From contig NZ_FNVQ01000001.1 in the NCBI RefSeq assembly GCF_900108065.1, positions 744,001 to 808,000 on the forward strand: a stretch of 64,000 bases of DNA, in the 5' to 3' direction. Below the pieces are notes generated by a model that had not been told where the DNA came from, searched no databases, and worked only from the letters and a program-made list of their open reading frames with translations. Within the stretch, counting starts at the first letter, position 1. The number at the start of each line of letters is the position of its first letter. A program made the translations under genes and the position numbers. Below are positions 32,652 through 41,657 of the stretch, piece after piece. Source of the DNA: Marinobacterium lutimaris (GTDB lineage: Bacteria; Pseudomonadota; Gammaproteobacteria; Pseudomonadales; Balneatricaceae).

Positions 32652-34247
32652 TTACTCGCAGGTCCAGGTCCAGTTCTGGATCAACGAGGTGATTGGCCAG
32701 CCGTGGCCGTGAGGTTCAATCTGGGTTTCGCCCAGGTCGAGGCACTCGTTGACGTAATAGATGTGCTCCAGATTGACCAGCCAGGCCCAGCCCGCTTCGC
32801 CTTTGGCGCCATATCCGGTGGTACCGTCCCATTCCGCTGCCTGCCAGTCGGGATAGGAGGCTTCCAGGGTGGGCGCCGCCTGGGCCGCAGCGAAATGGGC
32901 GTCCACCGCAGCATCGGAAAAGTAACCCACATTGTAATAACCGGCACCCGCCCAATCGGACTGATAGAGGCTGTAAACCTCCAGCGGCGTGTGGCTGCCC
33001 CAGCCGAAGACCACCGGCTCGGAATGGAAGATCTGACCCAGGCTCTCCCAGCTTTTACCGATGGCGATTGCTTCTATTCCGAGTGCTTTCAGTTGCTCCG
33101 CCAGGGTAATCGCCAGCGCCTTGCGGGTGGAGTCTGAAGCGAGATAGTTAATCGGGAAGGCGGCGCGGACACCCTCTTTTTCACGCACACCATCTTCGCC
33201 ACGCAGCCAGCCGGCCTGATCGAGTAGCGCGTTGGCGGCATCCAGATCGTATTCGACCGCTGCTTTCGGGTTGGACCAGGGCAGGCCGTCGGCGGGGCCT
33301 GAAGCGGGCGTACCGTGACCGAAGAGTGCGACCTGGACCAGCAGATCCCGATCCACGCCCAGGTTGATGGCGCGGCGTATCGCCCGGTCAGAGGTGACCG
33401 CGTTACCGAGCTTGTTTCCCTCCGCGTCGGTTTTGCCCTCATCGGCGAGAATAGGGAAGGTGATGCCGCGATTATCGACGGACTCAACGACCACCTGTTT
33501 GAAGCCGCTCGGCGCTGCATCGGCCAGGGCTGGCGGTACCGCAGCCATATCCACCTGACCGGCGCGGGCCGCCGCGAGGCTGGTGTCTTCACCGGTAAAC
33601 AGGAAGGTGATCTTAGAGAACTCCGGCTGTTTGCCGTAATACTCGGTGTTGCGTTCCACGATTAACTGTTCGCCTTCGGTCCAGGAGATCAGCTTGAACG
33701 GGCCGGAACCAATAGGATGACGGCCATAATCCTGGCCATATTCGGCAGCGGGTACGATGCCCAGTGAATAGAAGTTCTCGGTAAAGGTGATCCAGGGCTT
33801 TTTAAGGTGGATCACCAGGCTGAAATCATCAACGGCTTCAGCGGATTCAAACGCGCTCAGGTCGAGGGCGCCACCGGCACTGGCCGCTTGATTAAAGGTA
33901 AACGCCACATCGTGCGCTGTCAGCGGTGTACCGTCGGAGAAAACCGCATCGTGGCGCAGCGTGATGGTCCAGGTGAGACGATCATCTGACAGTGTCCACT
34001 CGGTCGCGAGATCTGGCTGGCTCTCAAGTTTCGCGTCACGGGTCAGTAGCGTAGACTGAAACAGCGGATGGCCGTACTGTCCCCATCCCAGCAAAGGATC
34101 GAAACCCTCCTTGGGTTCGCCACCGATGGCCAGCACCAGTTCGCTGGGTGCCTTATCTGATGCGATCGCAGCGCTGAATGTCAGTGGTGCTGCCATTGAA
34201 ACAGAAAGGGTGGCAAGCGCGAATGCGCGCAAGGGGGGCATTGCCAT
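32652..34247 (-). CDS. nikA: Nickel-type ABC transporter solute-binding protein
   Basis: This 531-residue periplasmic protein of the peptide/nickel-binding (SBP family 5) group begins with a signal peptide (PPLRAFALATLSVSMAAPLTFSAAIASD). It contains PDLATEWTLSDDRLTWTITLRHDAVFSDGTPLTAHDVAFTF and GSGPFKLISWTEGEQLIVERN, typical of the family. The C-terminus (YVNECLDLGETQIEPHGHGWPITSLIQNWTW) differs from E. coli NikA and resembles a second group of nickel-linked binding proteins, such as NikZ-type ones, so a chelated nickel ligand is possible. AGGAG precedes the ATG. It is controlled from the NikR operator 80 bases upstream. Confidence 0.84.
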   Translation of the reverse strand: MAMPPLRAFALATLSVSMAAPLTFSAAIASDKAPSELVLAIGGEPKEGFDPLLGWGQYGHPLFQSTLLTRDAKLESQPDLATEWTLSDDRLTWTITLRHDAVFSDGTPLTAHDVAFTFNQAASAGGALDLSAFESAEAVDDFSLVIHLKKPWITFTENFYSLGIVPAAEYGQDYGRHPIGSGPFKLISWTEGEQLIVERNTEYYGKQPEFSKITFLFTGEDTSLAAARAGQVDMAAVPPALADAAPSGFKQVVVESVDNRGITFPILADEGKTDAEGNKLGNAVTSDRAIRRAINLGVDRDLLVQVALFGHGTPASGPADGLPWSNPKAAVEYDLDAANALLDQAGWLRGEDGVREKEGVRAAFPINYLASDSTRKALAITLAEQLKALGIEAIAIGKSWESLGQIFHSEPVVFGWGSHTPLEVYSLYQSDWAGAGYYNVGYFSDAAVDAHFAAAQAAPTLEASYPDWQAAEWDGTTGYGAKGEAGWAWLVNLEHIYYVNECLDLGETQIEPHGHGWPITSLIQNWTWTCE

Positions 34248-34327
34248 GTGACAGCTCCTTATGATGGCGAATCGTCCGTTGATTTGGCTGGTACCCGCGG
34301 GCGGTTCCGAGACAATAAAACCAAAGG

Positions 34328-34355
34328 GTATGATGTATAAGGCAAAACATCATAC
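34328..34355. promoter_or_regulatory. NikR operator (perfect consensus)
   Basis: GTATGA-N16-TCATAC matches the E. coli NikR operator exactly in both half-sites and spacing. It lies between divergent nikA and nikR, so nickel-bound NikR should repress the transporter and probably itself. Confidence 0.95.
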
Positions 34356-34372
34356 TCAAGCAGGAAGAAGAT

Positions 34373-34810
34373 ATGCAACGTGTGACGGTCACTTTGGATG
34401 ATGACCTTATGGAAGAGCTCGATCATCTGATCGAGGAGCGCGGTTACCAGAACCGTTCTGAAGCGATCCGTGATCTGGCCAGGGCAGGGCTCGGGCAGGC
34501 TAAGCGTGAAACAGGCAATCAGTCGAACTGCTTCGGTGTACTCAGCTATGTGTACGACCACGCTGCCAGAGACCTGGCGCGCCGTCTGACCAGCACTTTC
34601 CATAGCCACCACGATCTCACCATTGCCAGCATGCATGTGCATCTGGATCACGATAACTGCCTGGAGATCGGTATTCTCAAAGGCCCGACCTCCGAAGTGC
34701 AGCACTTCGCCGACCACGTGATCGCCGAACGTTCGGTGCGCCACGGCTCGCTGCAGATTGTGCCCCAGGCACCGAAAGGGGACACCGAAGGCGAGTCGCA
34801 CGAGCACTGA
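34373..34810 (+). CDS. nikR: Nickel-responsive transcriptional repressor NikR
   Basis: This 145-residue ribbon-helix-helix regulator closely follows E. coli NikR (133 residues): [17 protein letters not shown] at the N-terminus, [15 protein letters not shown] as the second helix, and a C-terminal ACT-like nickel domain with [23 protein letters not shown]. The His-x-His and Cys in that segment are the high-affinity nickel ligands. It is divergent from nikABCDE with a perfect operator between them. Confidence 0.96.
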   Translation: MQRVTVTLDDDLMEELDHLIEERGYQNRSEAIRDLARAGLGQAKRETGNQSNCFGVLSYVYDHAARDLARRLTSTFHSHHDLTIASMHVHLDHDNCLEIGILKGPTSEVQHFADHVIAERSVRHGSLQIVPQAPKGDTEGESHEH

Positions 34811-34841
34811 GCAGGGTGGAACCACCGGGTTTTCTGTGCAT

Positions 34842-34876
34842 CCGCCCGTGGCTGTTGAAGCTTCAACCACGGGCGG
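34842..34876 (+). terminator. Strong hairpin after nikR
   Basis: A 10-pair perfect stem (CCGCCCGTGG / CCACGGGCGG) encloses a second palindrome TTGAAGCTTCAA. It starts 32 bases after the nikR stop; there is no T-run, so termination is likely but not certain. Confidence 0.65.
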
Positions 34877-35006
34877 GCGAGCCCTGCATAAGGTCTGCTT
34901 TACGGTCAGGCGAGTCTGGTGAGATGCATCGTGAACGTACGAGTGATAAAGACGATTTCCAATTCTTAATCAAATAGATAGACAACACTCTTAAACCCAG
35001 ATTCCA

Positions 35007-35033
35007 TTTCTTTTGTTAACCTTTCTTTTGTTA
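35007..35033 (+). repeat. Direct repeat in the nikR-sodN intergenic region
   Basis: TTTCTTTTGTTA occurs twice with a 15-base period (35007-35018 and 35022-35033). The surrounding 34877-35334 region has no gene. It also contains an inverted repeat CCAGCT/AGCTGG at 35145-35167. The function is unknown. Confidence 0.5.
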
Positions 35034-35200
35034 GCTACCCCGGTTAATCCTGCGCAGTAGCTTCCGCCTGAGGCATTTCCAACGAACGGCTGTCCGTCCG
35101 GTTCTCGACCGTCTAGGCTTCGACCATCAGTACCTGTTGTCTTACCAGCTGTCGTCTTATTAGCTGGCAGCGTTACCTGCCCCGATGCGGTAATTCGTTT

Positions 35201-35230
35201 TGATAATAACCTAACTGATATGTATTATCA
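35201..35230. promoter_or_regulatory. Fur/Nur-like inverted repeat upstream of the Ni-SOD operon
   Basis: TGATAATA and TATTATCA form eight-base arms around a 14-base spacer, about 105 bases before the start at 35335. The sequence resembles Fur-family boxes (GATAAT repeats). A metal-dependent regulator of the Fur family at the Ni-SOD promoter would be biologically sensible, but this is inference. Confidence 0.5.
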
Positions 35231-35334
35231 TTACTGTTACGTAATTGGTTGGTCCATTTCAGTGGATCTCGCCGGCAACGAGGCGGTGAACCAGGTTGGG
35301 TGGATAACGGCTCACTAGCGAGAGGGTTACAGGG

Positions 35335-35793
35335 ATGAACTGGAAAGAGGCGGCTCGGCTGGGCCAGCAGGCATTTCGGGATAATCAATACCGCCAGGCG
35401 ATCGCCCACCATTGCAAAGCCAGGGAGTTGGCGTTGGCTGAGTTCGAACAGCTGGCCGTTCAGCAACCGGATCCTGCGGTCGCGGCGGTGATGGTCTGTG
35501 AGATTAATCTGGCCGAGAGCTTCGTGGCGCTGGAGGAGTGGTCAGCCTGCAACGCCTGCTTCGACAGTGCCGAGCGCTTTCTGGATGATGCTACGGCGGT
35601 GCTTATGGATACGGGGCTTGAAGCCTGCCTGCGTGGCGCTGCGTTTCTCCGGCAGGAGCGTTGCCTGTTATGCCAGACCCATCCGCAGCTCACTCAGGCC
35701 TCAAAAGCCTCAGCGCTTTCCAGTACCGATCTGCTCTCGCTGCATTCCCGCCCCGGCCCAATCGCCGAACATCTAAAGAAAGGACTCCACTAA
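35335..35793 (+). CDS. Uncharacterised helical (TPR-like) protein upstream of sodN
   Basis: This 152-residue protein is not recognised by name. The N-terminus reads like a tetratricopeptide repeat (MNWKEAARLGQQAFRDNQYRQAIAHHCKARELALAEF), then VMVCEINLAESFVALEEWSACNACFDSAERFLDDA looks like a second repeat. Five cysteines are scattered (VCEIN, ACNACF, ACLRG, RCLLCQTH), the last including CLLC. It precedes sodN by 103 bases in the same direction, after a Fur-like box, so it may help nickel delivery or SodN maturation. That role is inference. Confidence 0.75.
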   Translation: MNWKEAARLGQQAFRDNQYRQAIAHHCKARELALAEFEQLAVQQPDPAVAAVMVCEINLAESFVALEEWSACNACFDSAERFLDDATAVLMDTGLEACLRGAAFLRQERCLLCQTHPQLTQASKASALSSTDLLSLHSRPGPIAEHLKKGLH

Positions 35794-35896
35794 AACCGGC
35801 TTCGGGATACGCCCCGGAGGCCGTTCGCTGGCGCAAGTCGCCAAACACCGAAATAACCAAATACACGGATCCCACCGGAAAATAAGGACAGAGAAA

Positions 35897-36403
35897 ATGC
35901 TGCATAACCTGCTTGCGAAAATGGATACCCTGGTCGGCTTTGAAGAGGCGTCGGCCCATTGCGATATCCCCTGCAAGATCTACGATCCCGCTACGGCTCA
36001 GATCGCTGCGCTGACGGTGATTCGTCTGGTCGACCTGCTCGAAGAGCTGAAGTCAGCACCGGCAGACGTCAATACCATGGCCAAGGTCAGCCGCCTGGCA
36101 AAAGAGAAGGAGGCGCACGGCCTAATCGTAAAAGAGGAGATTCGCGTCATCTGGGGTGACTACTTCAAACAGCCGCAGATCGAGAAGTTCCCGCAGATTC
36201 ACGAGTTGACTCATAACATCATGCTTGCCGCGTCCAAAGCCAAGCAGGAGATCAACCGCGATGATGCCGTGAAGCTGCTGGAGCTGGTCAACCAGTTCGC
36301 CGAGATCTTCTGGGAGACCAAGGGTGTCGCCACTTTTCGCGCTAAATGCCCGTACCTGCCGGAAGAGATTACTGTCTACCCGCAGCTTACCCCTGAGGCC
36401 TGA
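35897..36403 (+). CDS. sodN: Nickel superoxide dismutase
   Basis: This 168-residue precursor carries the Ni-SOD active-site hook HCDIPCKIYDP. His21, Cys22 and Cys26 become His1, Cys2 and Cys6 after removal of a 20-residue leader that ends EEASA. The remainder is the four-helix bundle of the family (VNTMAKVSRLAKEKEAHGLIVKEEIRVIWGDYFK). It converts superoxide to oxygen and peroxide. AAGGA lies ahead of the ATG. The sodX maturation gene overlaps its stop codon (TGATG), and nickel uptake and NikR genes are next door. Confidence 0.95.
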   Translation: MLHNLLAKMDTLVGFEEASAHCDIPCKIYDPATAQIAALTVIRLVDLLEELKSAPADVNTMAKVSRLAKEKEAHGLIVKEEIRVIWGDYFKQPQIEKFPQIHELTHNIMLAASKAKQEINRDDAVKLLELVNQFAEIFWETKGVATFRAKCPYLPEEITVYPQLTPEA

Positions 36404-36696
36404 TGATCAGAATCGTCAGGGTCAGTGGATTAAGCATGTCGCCGGGTATGATGCCCGGCGATTTTGCAGCGGCTTTAAACTGGCCGGCCTCTCTTTACCG
36501 GCCCGGGCAAAGGGTGCTGGTTCAGCACCCGGCATTTGGCCTTATCATCAAGCGGCTGGATGCCGTGGAGGAGGGAGTCGTCTGGTTAAGCGGTGACTCC
36601 CCGTTAAGCAGCACGCGAGAAGCGATGGGTTGCCAGCCCCTGTCTGCGCTGCGTGGCCGGGTGATTGCTGTGGTACGTCGCCGAAGACCCGGTTAG
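36403..36696 (+). CDS. sodX: Ni-SOD maturation peptidase (S26-like)
   Basis: This 97-residue protein resembles signal peptidase-like SodX: SGLSMSPGMMPGD supplies the catalytic Ser and GLIIKRLDAV the Lys of the dyad, with VWLSGDSPLSSTRE as the conserved C-terminal box. It should remove the SodN leader so that His1 can bind nickel. Its ATG overlaps the sodN stop by one base, showing tight coupling. Confidence 0.9.
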   Translation: MIRIVRVSGLSMSPGMMPGDFAAALNWPASLYRPGQRVLVQHPAFGLIIKRLDAVEEGVVWLSGDSPLSSTREAMGCQPLSALRGRVIAVVRRRRPG

Positions 36697-36731
36697 AAGA
36701 CACGACTGATCGAGCTTTTGACAGCTTCGAT

Positions 36732-37640
36732 TCAGTGCTGCATCTCTCTTTGCTCTCGCGCGTCTATCAGGTTCCAGAACGCCTCGACCAGCGGGTTTGC
36801 CAGGTTCTTTTTCAGCGTGAACAGCCCGATATCGTAGGGTTCCAGTTCCGGCGTTACATCGAGTACGTGGATTCTGTTTGCCAGCGGGCTGTTATCCAGC
36901 ACGATCTTGGGCACCACGCCGATGCCAAAGCCGAGGCTCACCATGCTGACTATCGCCTCGTTACCGGTGACCTGGGCGTAGATCTTTGGCTTGATGCCAT
37001 GCTGCGCAAACCAGTCATCGACGCGGTACCGGGAAACACCACCTTCCGACAGGATCATCGGGATATCCGCCCACTCTTTTGGGTCCAGCGGCGGATTGGT
37101 CGGTACGTTGGGTACCTGCTGCTCCACCGGCGCAATAAACAGCAGTGGTGAAATAGCGATCGGCTTGAAGGCGATGCCTCTTGGAAGTTTGGAAGGGCGT
37201 GCTGCAATCGTAATGTCTTCGCTACCGTCTAGAATATGTGCGATGGCGTGCTCCGGGTCGCCGGTGCGCAGCTTGATCTCGATACCGGGGTGGGCGATAC
37301 GGAAGCGGCTCAACAGGTCAAACAGAAAGCTGTAGCTGGCGGTCACCGAGCCATACAGGCTGATCTCGCCGCGCAGCTGGTCGGAGTTATCGGCCAGCTC
37401 GTAGCGGATCATGTCCCATTGATGGCAGGACTCGCGGGCATACTTGAGAAACTGCTTACCCTCCTGGGTCAGCACAACGGTGCGATTATCGCGTTTGAAT
37501 AAAGGTGCACCCACGGCTTCTTCAAGCTGTCGGATGTTACGTGACAGGGCAGAGATGCTGATATTGCACTCGTCGGCGGCACGGCCGAAGTGCAGTGTTT
37601 CGGCCAATGCGAGGAAGTGTTGCAGGGCTCGGATATTCAT
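36732..37640 (-). CDS. ilvY: LysR-family activator IlvY
   Basis: This 302-residue LysR regulator has the helix-turn-helix LQHFLALAETLHFGRAADECNISISALSRNIRQLEEAVGAPLFKRDNRTVVLTQEG, which closely matches IlvY. It is divergent from ilvC, the standard arrangement in gammaproteobacteria. IlvY activates ilvC when the inducers acetolactate or acetohydroxybutyrate accumulate. Its 3' end is convergent with sodX. Confidence 0.93.
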   Translation of the reverse strand: MNIRALQHFLALAETLHFGRAADECNISISALSRNIRQLEEAVGAPLFKRDNRTVVLTQEGKQFLKYARESCHQWDMIRYELADNSDQLRGEISLYGSVTASYSFLFDLLSRFRIAHPGIEIKLRTGDPEHAIAHILDGSEDITIAARPSKLPRGIAFKPIAISPLLFIAPVEQQVPNVPTNPPLDPKEWADIPMILSEGGVSRYRVDDWFAQHGIKPKIYAQVTGNEAIVSMVSLGFGIGVVPKIVLDNSPLANRIHVLDVTPELEPYDIGLFTLKKNLANPLVEAFWNLIDAREQREMQH

Positions 37641-37660
37641 AAAATGAAGGATAACTGAGT

Positions 37661-37707
37661 ATTGCAGAATAAGGGACGTATCATTGCAGATATGTCAATT
37701 TACGCAA
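37661..37707. promoter_or_regulatory. IlvY operator region
   Basis: ATTGCAGA is repeated at 37661 and 37683 (22-base spacing, two helical turns), and the second copy forms an inverted pair TTGC-N16-GCAA (37684-37707). The region lies between divergent ilvY and ilvC, as expected for tandem IlvY sites. Confidence 0.6.
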
Positions 37708-37841
37708 GGATCTATTTTCTATAGAGTGGCGTCACTTATCCGGGGCAGGCGTTAATACCACCTGCCCACAGGGTGCAAATTTTGAGCATCGGCAGCCCCG
37801 GCCGGCGATGCTTTAATCATGTAAATCAGGATACAAGTCAC

Positions 37842-39314
37842 ATGGCTAACTACTTCAATACACTGCCGCTTCGCGAGCAGCTGGAACAGCTCGGCAAATG
37901 CCGTTTCATGGCCCTTTCTGAATTCGCTGACGGCGTTGAAGCGCTGAAAGGCAAAAAGATGGTCGTTATCGGTTGTGGCGCCCAGGGTCTGAACCAGGGT
38001 CTGAACCTGCGTGACAGCGGTCTGGATGTATCTTACGCGCTGCGTCCGGAAGCCATCGAGCAGAAGCGTCAGTCCTGGAAAAACGCTACCGAAAACGGTT
38101 TCACCGTTGGTACCTACGAAGAGCTGATCCCGACTGCAGACGTAGTCCTGAACCTGACTCCTGATAAGCAGCACACCTCTGTTGTTAACGCTGTTATGCC
38201 GCTGATGAAAGAGGGCGCTTGCCTGTCTTACTCTCACGGTTTCAACATCGTTGAAGAAGGCATGAAAATCCGTGACGACCTGACCGTTATCATGGTTGCT
38301 CCGAAGTGCCCGGGTTCTGAAGTCCGCGCTGAATACGTGCGTGGTTTCGGTGTTCCGACCCTGATCGCTGTTCACGAAGACAACGACCCGAAAGGCGAAG
38401 GTCTGGCTCTGGCCAAGGCTTACGCTGTCGGTACCGGCGGTCACAAGGCTGGCGTTCTGATGTCTTCCTTCATCGCTGAAGTGAAGTCTGACCTGATGGG
38501 CGAGCAGACTATCCTGTGCGGTATGCTGCAGACCGGTTCTATCCTGTGCTTCGACAAAATGATCGAAGAGGGCATCGACGCTGGCTATGCTTCCAAGCTG
38601 ATTCAGTACGGTTGGGAAACCATCACCGAAGCGCTGAAATACGGCGGCGTGACCAACATGCTGGACCGTCTGTCTAACCCGGCCAAGATCAAGGCATTCG
38701 ACCTGGCTGAAGAGCTGAAGCAGATCATGCGTCCGCTGTACAACAAGCACCAGGACGACATCATCGACGGCACCTTCTCCCGCGTTATGATGGAAGACTG
38801 GGCTAACGACGACAAAAACCTGCTGCAGTGGCGCGCTGACACCGCTGAAACCAACTTCGAAAAGACTCCGGCTGGCGATGTAGAAATATCCGAGCAGGAA
38901 TACTTCGACAACGGCATCCTCATGGTTGCCATGGTTAAAGCGGGCGTTGAGCTGGCGTTCGAAACCATGACCGCTGCCGGCATCATCGCTGAGTCTGCTT
39001 ACTACGAGTCTCTGCACGAAACTCCGCTGATCGCCAACACCATCGCGCGTAAGAAACTGTACGAAATGAACGCTACCATCTCTGATACTGCAGAGTACGG
39101 TTGCTACCTGTACAACCACGCGTGCGTACCGCTGCTGGGCGACTTCATGAAAGGCATCAAGTCTGACGTTATCGGCAAAGGCCTGAGCGTAGAAGACAAC
39201 GGCGTCGACAACGCTCGCCTGATCGAAGTCAACGCTGCTCTGCGTAGCCACCCGGTTGAAGCCGTTGGTTCCGTACTGCGCGGCCACATGGCTGACATGA
39301 AGAAAATCGTTTAA
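37842..39314 (+). CDS. ilvC: Ketol-acid reductoisomerase (class II)
   Basis: This 490-residue enzyme is the long (E. coli-type, 491-residue) form. It has [23 protein letters not shown] at the start, the NADPH fold [28 protein letters not shown], and two knotted C-terminal domains with metal-binding acidic residues ([34 protein letters not shown]). It converts acetolactate or acetohydroxybutyrate to dihydroxy acids in valine and isoleucine synthesis. The ATG at 37842 gives the family N-terminus with AGGA upstream. Codon use is strongly biased, typical of a highly expressed gene. Confidence 0.97.
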   Translation: MANYFNTLPLREQLEQLGKCRFMALSEFADGVEALKGKKMVVIGCGAQGLNQGLNLRDSGLDVSYALRPEAIEQKRQSWKNATENGFTVGTYEELIPTADVVLNLTPDKQHTSVVNAVMPLMKEGACLSYSHGFNIVEEGMKIRDDLTVIMVAPKCPGSEVRAEYVRGFGVPTLIAVHEDNDPKGEGLALAKAYAVGTGGHKAGVLMSSFIAEVKSDLMGEQTILCGMLQTGSILCFDKMIEEGIDAGYASKLIQYGWETITEALKYGGVTNMLDRLSNPAKIKAFDLAEELKQIMRPLYNKHQDDIIDGTFSRVMMEDWANDDKNLLQWRADTAETNFEKTPAGDVEISEQEYFDNGILMVAMVKAGVELAFETMTAAGIIAESAYYESLHETPLIANTIARKKLYEMNATISDTAEYGCYLYNHACVPLLGDFMKGIKSDVIGKGLSVEDNGVDNARLIEVNAALRSHPVEAVGSVLRGHMADMKKIV

Positions 39315-39337
39315 TCGGCTTCTAGCCCGTTAAACAG

Positions 39338-39375
39338 AAAAAGCCGGGCCTCCTTACAGGAAGTCCGGCTTTTTT
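39338..39375 (+). terminator. Rho-independent terminator of ilvC
   Basis: AAAAAGCCGG and CCGGCTTTTT pair around an internal loop, ending in a T-run 24 bases after the ilvC stop. Confidence 0.93.
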
Positions 39376-39415
39376 GTCTGTAAATTCTTAATACCTTTTG
39401 CCTGGATTCGTAACG

Positions 39416-40843
39416 ATGACTGCTTCTATCTGCCTGCAAAATTTAACAGTGAACTTTGATGATCGCTTTAAACTGAGCGAGATCGACTGGAGCATCACAT
39501 CCGATCAGCATTGGGTGATTACCGGCACCAACGGCGCCGGCAAATCCGCATTGGGCGCCGTACTGGCCGGTGCGGGAGAGATAGAAAGCGGCACGCTGTC
39601 CGGTGTTCCGGGCAAGGTTGGGCTGGTCTCCTTTGAGGCCCAGGCCGAGCTGATCGCCCAGGAACTTAAAAAAGATGACGCCGATATCATGGACGTTATT
39701 GCCGAGGGCACGCCTGTCCGCGAAATGATTTTTAACGACTGCGCCGATCCTGATCTGGCCAGCGAACTGGTCGAAAAATTCGGCCTCACCGGGTTGCTGG
39801 ATCGAGCCTTCCGCAAGCTCTCCACCGGTGAAACCCGCAAAATGATGCTGATCCGCGCGCTCTCCAGCAAACCGGATCTGTTGATCCTGGATGAGCCGTT
39901 CGATGGCCTCGATGCCAATACCCTGGTGATGCTGCAGGAACATCTCGCCGCCATCGTCGATGACGTGCCGATGATTCTGGTACTGAACCGCTTTGACGAG
40001 ATGCCTGCATTCATCACCCATGTGGCCTATGTCGACAAGGGCCGGCTGAGCCACACTGTCGATCGTCAGGATGAAACCGCCTTCAACGAGCTGTATCAGC
40101 TGCTGCACCTGAAAACCACGGACCTGGATGTGCCGGAAGCGGACCCCGCCAGCAAACTGCCGGATCTCGATCCGGCGCAGCCGCTGGTGAAGCTGAAAAA
40201 TATCCGCGTTAAGTATGGTGACGATGTCATCATCGATGGCCTCGACTGGACCATCGAACGCGGCCAGCACTGGCAGCTGAGTGGCCCCAACGGCAGCGGC
40301 AAAACCTGCCTGCTGTCACTGATCACCGGTGACCACCCGCAGTGCTACGTGAACGATATCTTTGTCTTCGGCTTTCAGCGCGGTAACGGCGAGAGTATCT
40401 GGCAGATCAAGCAGTTCATCGGTTACGTCTCCACCGCGCTGCAGTGGGAGTACCGCGTCAGCACCAGCTGCAAGAACGTGATCATCTCTGGCTTCTACGA
40501 CAGCATCGGCATGTACACCAAGTCCACCGACAAGCAGAAGGAGATCGCCGATCAGTGGCTGGCGCTGCTGGGTATGAGCGATCGCGCTGATCAGCCGTTC
40601 AACAAACTCTCCTACGGTGACCAGCGCCTGCTGCTGATCGCCCGCGCCATGGTCAAACACCCGCCGTTGTTGATCCTCGACGAACCCTGCCTGGGTCTGG
40701 ATGATATGAACCGTCAGCTGGTGCTGGCGCTGATCGAGAAGATCTGTGAAGCGAAAAACACGACAGTTCTTTACGTGAACCATCACGCCGAAGACCAGAT
40801 CGCCGGTATCGAGAACTTCCTGGCGCTCAGCAAAGCTGGTTGA
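39416..40843 (+). CDS. modF: ModF-like double ABC ATPase
   Basis: This 475-residue protein has two ABC ATPase domains. The first has Walker A GTNGAGKSAL, signature LSTGETRKMML and Walker B LLILDEPFDGLD; the second has GPNGSGKTCL, LSYGDQRLLLI and LLILDEPCLGLD. No membrane part is present. Organisation and length fit E. coli ModF (490 residues), encoded with the molybdate system and of unclear function. Here it stands alone, without modABC. ATG at 39416 is preferred over a TTG six codons upstream. Confidence 0.88.
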   Translation: MTASICLQNLTVNFDDRFKLSEIDWSITSDQHWVITGTNGAGKSALGAVLAGAGEIESGTLSGVPGKVGLVSFEAQAELIAQELKKDDADIMDVIAEGTPVREMIFNDCADPDLASELVEKFGLTGLLDRAFRKLSTGETRKMMLIRALSSKPDLLILDEPFDGLDANTLVMLQEHLAAIVDDVPMILVLNRFDEMPAFITHVAYVDKGRLSHTVDRQDETAFNELYQLLHLKTTDLDVPEADPASKLPDLDPAQPLVKLKNIRVKYGDDVIIDGLDWTIERGQHWQLSGPNGSGKTCLLSLITGDHPQCYVNDIFVFGFQRGNGESIWQIKQFIGYVSTALQWEYRVSTSCKNVIISGFYDSIGMYTKSTDKQKEIADQWLALLGMSDRADQPFNKLSYGDQRLLLIARAMVKHPPLLILDEPCLGLDDMNRQLVLALIEKICEAKNTTVLYVNHHAEDQIAGIENFLALSKAG

Positions 40844-40956
40844 GTGCCGGTGCGAGCGAAGAGCATCAACTCGACGCTGAGATACAGGTAGGCGATTGGC
40901 GAAATTGCCAGTGGGCGACTGAAACGCAGGTCGATGATCGGAAGGGCATAACGTGA

Positions 40957-40990
40957 CAGGCCCCGCCGGAAGGGTAACCGGCGGGGCCTG
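40957..40990. terminator. Bidirectional terminator hairpin between modF and efp
   Basis: A perfect 13-pair stem (CAGGCCCCGCCGG / CCGGCGGGGCCTG) with an eight-base loop lies between these convergent genes. It could end transcription in both directions, though T-runs are weak. Confidence 0.7.
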
Positions 40991-41042
40991 AATTTGTCTG
41001 ATAGCTAGAAGCTTGGGGCGACCTTTAGCGGGTCACAAGCTA

Positions 41043-41615
41043 TCAGGCAGGGGCTTTGGCTCGTGACTTGTATTCGCCGGTACGAGTGTCAATTTCGATC
41101 CAGTCACCGACTTCACAGAAATCAGCCACTTTTACAGCGGTGCCATTGCTGAGATTGGCCGGCTTCATGACTTTACCGCTGGTGTCACCGCGAGCAGATG
41201 CTTCGGTGTAATCGATCTGACGGACAATGGTGGTCGGCAGGTCGACCGAGATCACTTTGCCCTGGAAGAATACCGCATTGCAAACATCGCTCATGCCATC
41301 AACGATGTAAGGCAATACGCTTTCGATGTCATCAGCGCTCAGCTCGTACTGGTTGTACTCTTCGTCGACGAAAACATACAAGTCATCAGACTTGTAGGAG
41401 TACGTTACTTCGATCTGGTCGAGGATGACTTGTTCCATCTTGTCGTCGAACTTGTAAACGGTTTCGGTGGTCGAGCCGCTCAGTAGGTTCTTCAACTTCA
41501 TTTTCATGATGGCGCTGTTGCGACCAGACTTGGTGTATTCAGCTTTCTGAACAATCCAAGGTTCACCACCAATAAGTACGACGTTGTTTACTTTAATGTC
41601 TTGTGCTGTTTTCAA
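41043..41615 (-). CDS. efp: Elongation factor P (Arg32, rhamnosylated type)
   Basis: This 190-residue translation factor helps ribosomes pass proline stretches. The tip loop reads KSGRNSA; with the TTG at 41615 as start, the arginine is exactly residue 32, the residue rhamnosylated by EarP. The family ending ([16 protein letters not shown]) is present. There is no ATG or GTG before KTAQDI; only TTG codons are available (41615, 41627, 41630), so this essential-type gene uses a rare start. earP lies directly upstream in the same frame and direction. Confidence 0.95.
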   Translation of the reverse strand: MKTAQDIKVNNVVLIGGEPWIVQKAEYTKSGRNSAIMKMKLKNLLSGSTTETVYKFDDKMEQVILDQIEVTYSYKSDDLYVFVDEEYNQYELSADDIESVLPYIVDGMSDVCNAVFFQGKVISVDLPTTIVRQIDYTEASARGDTSGKVMKPANLSNGTAVKVADFCEVGDWIEIDTRTGEYKSRAKAPA

Positions 41616-41657
41616 GATGGTTCTCAACAAAAGAAGAGAGGGGATTTCGCCGGCTTT

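Noticed and set aside
37752-39287. 511-residue reverse frame opposite ilvC
   Set aside because: It mirrors the codon-biased ilvC gene; the sequence is His/Gln/Val-rich noise without family motifs.
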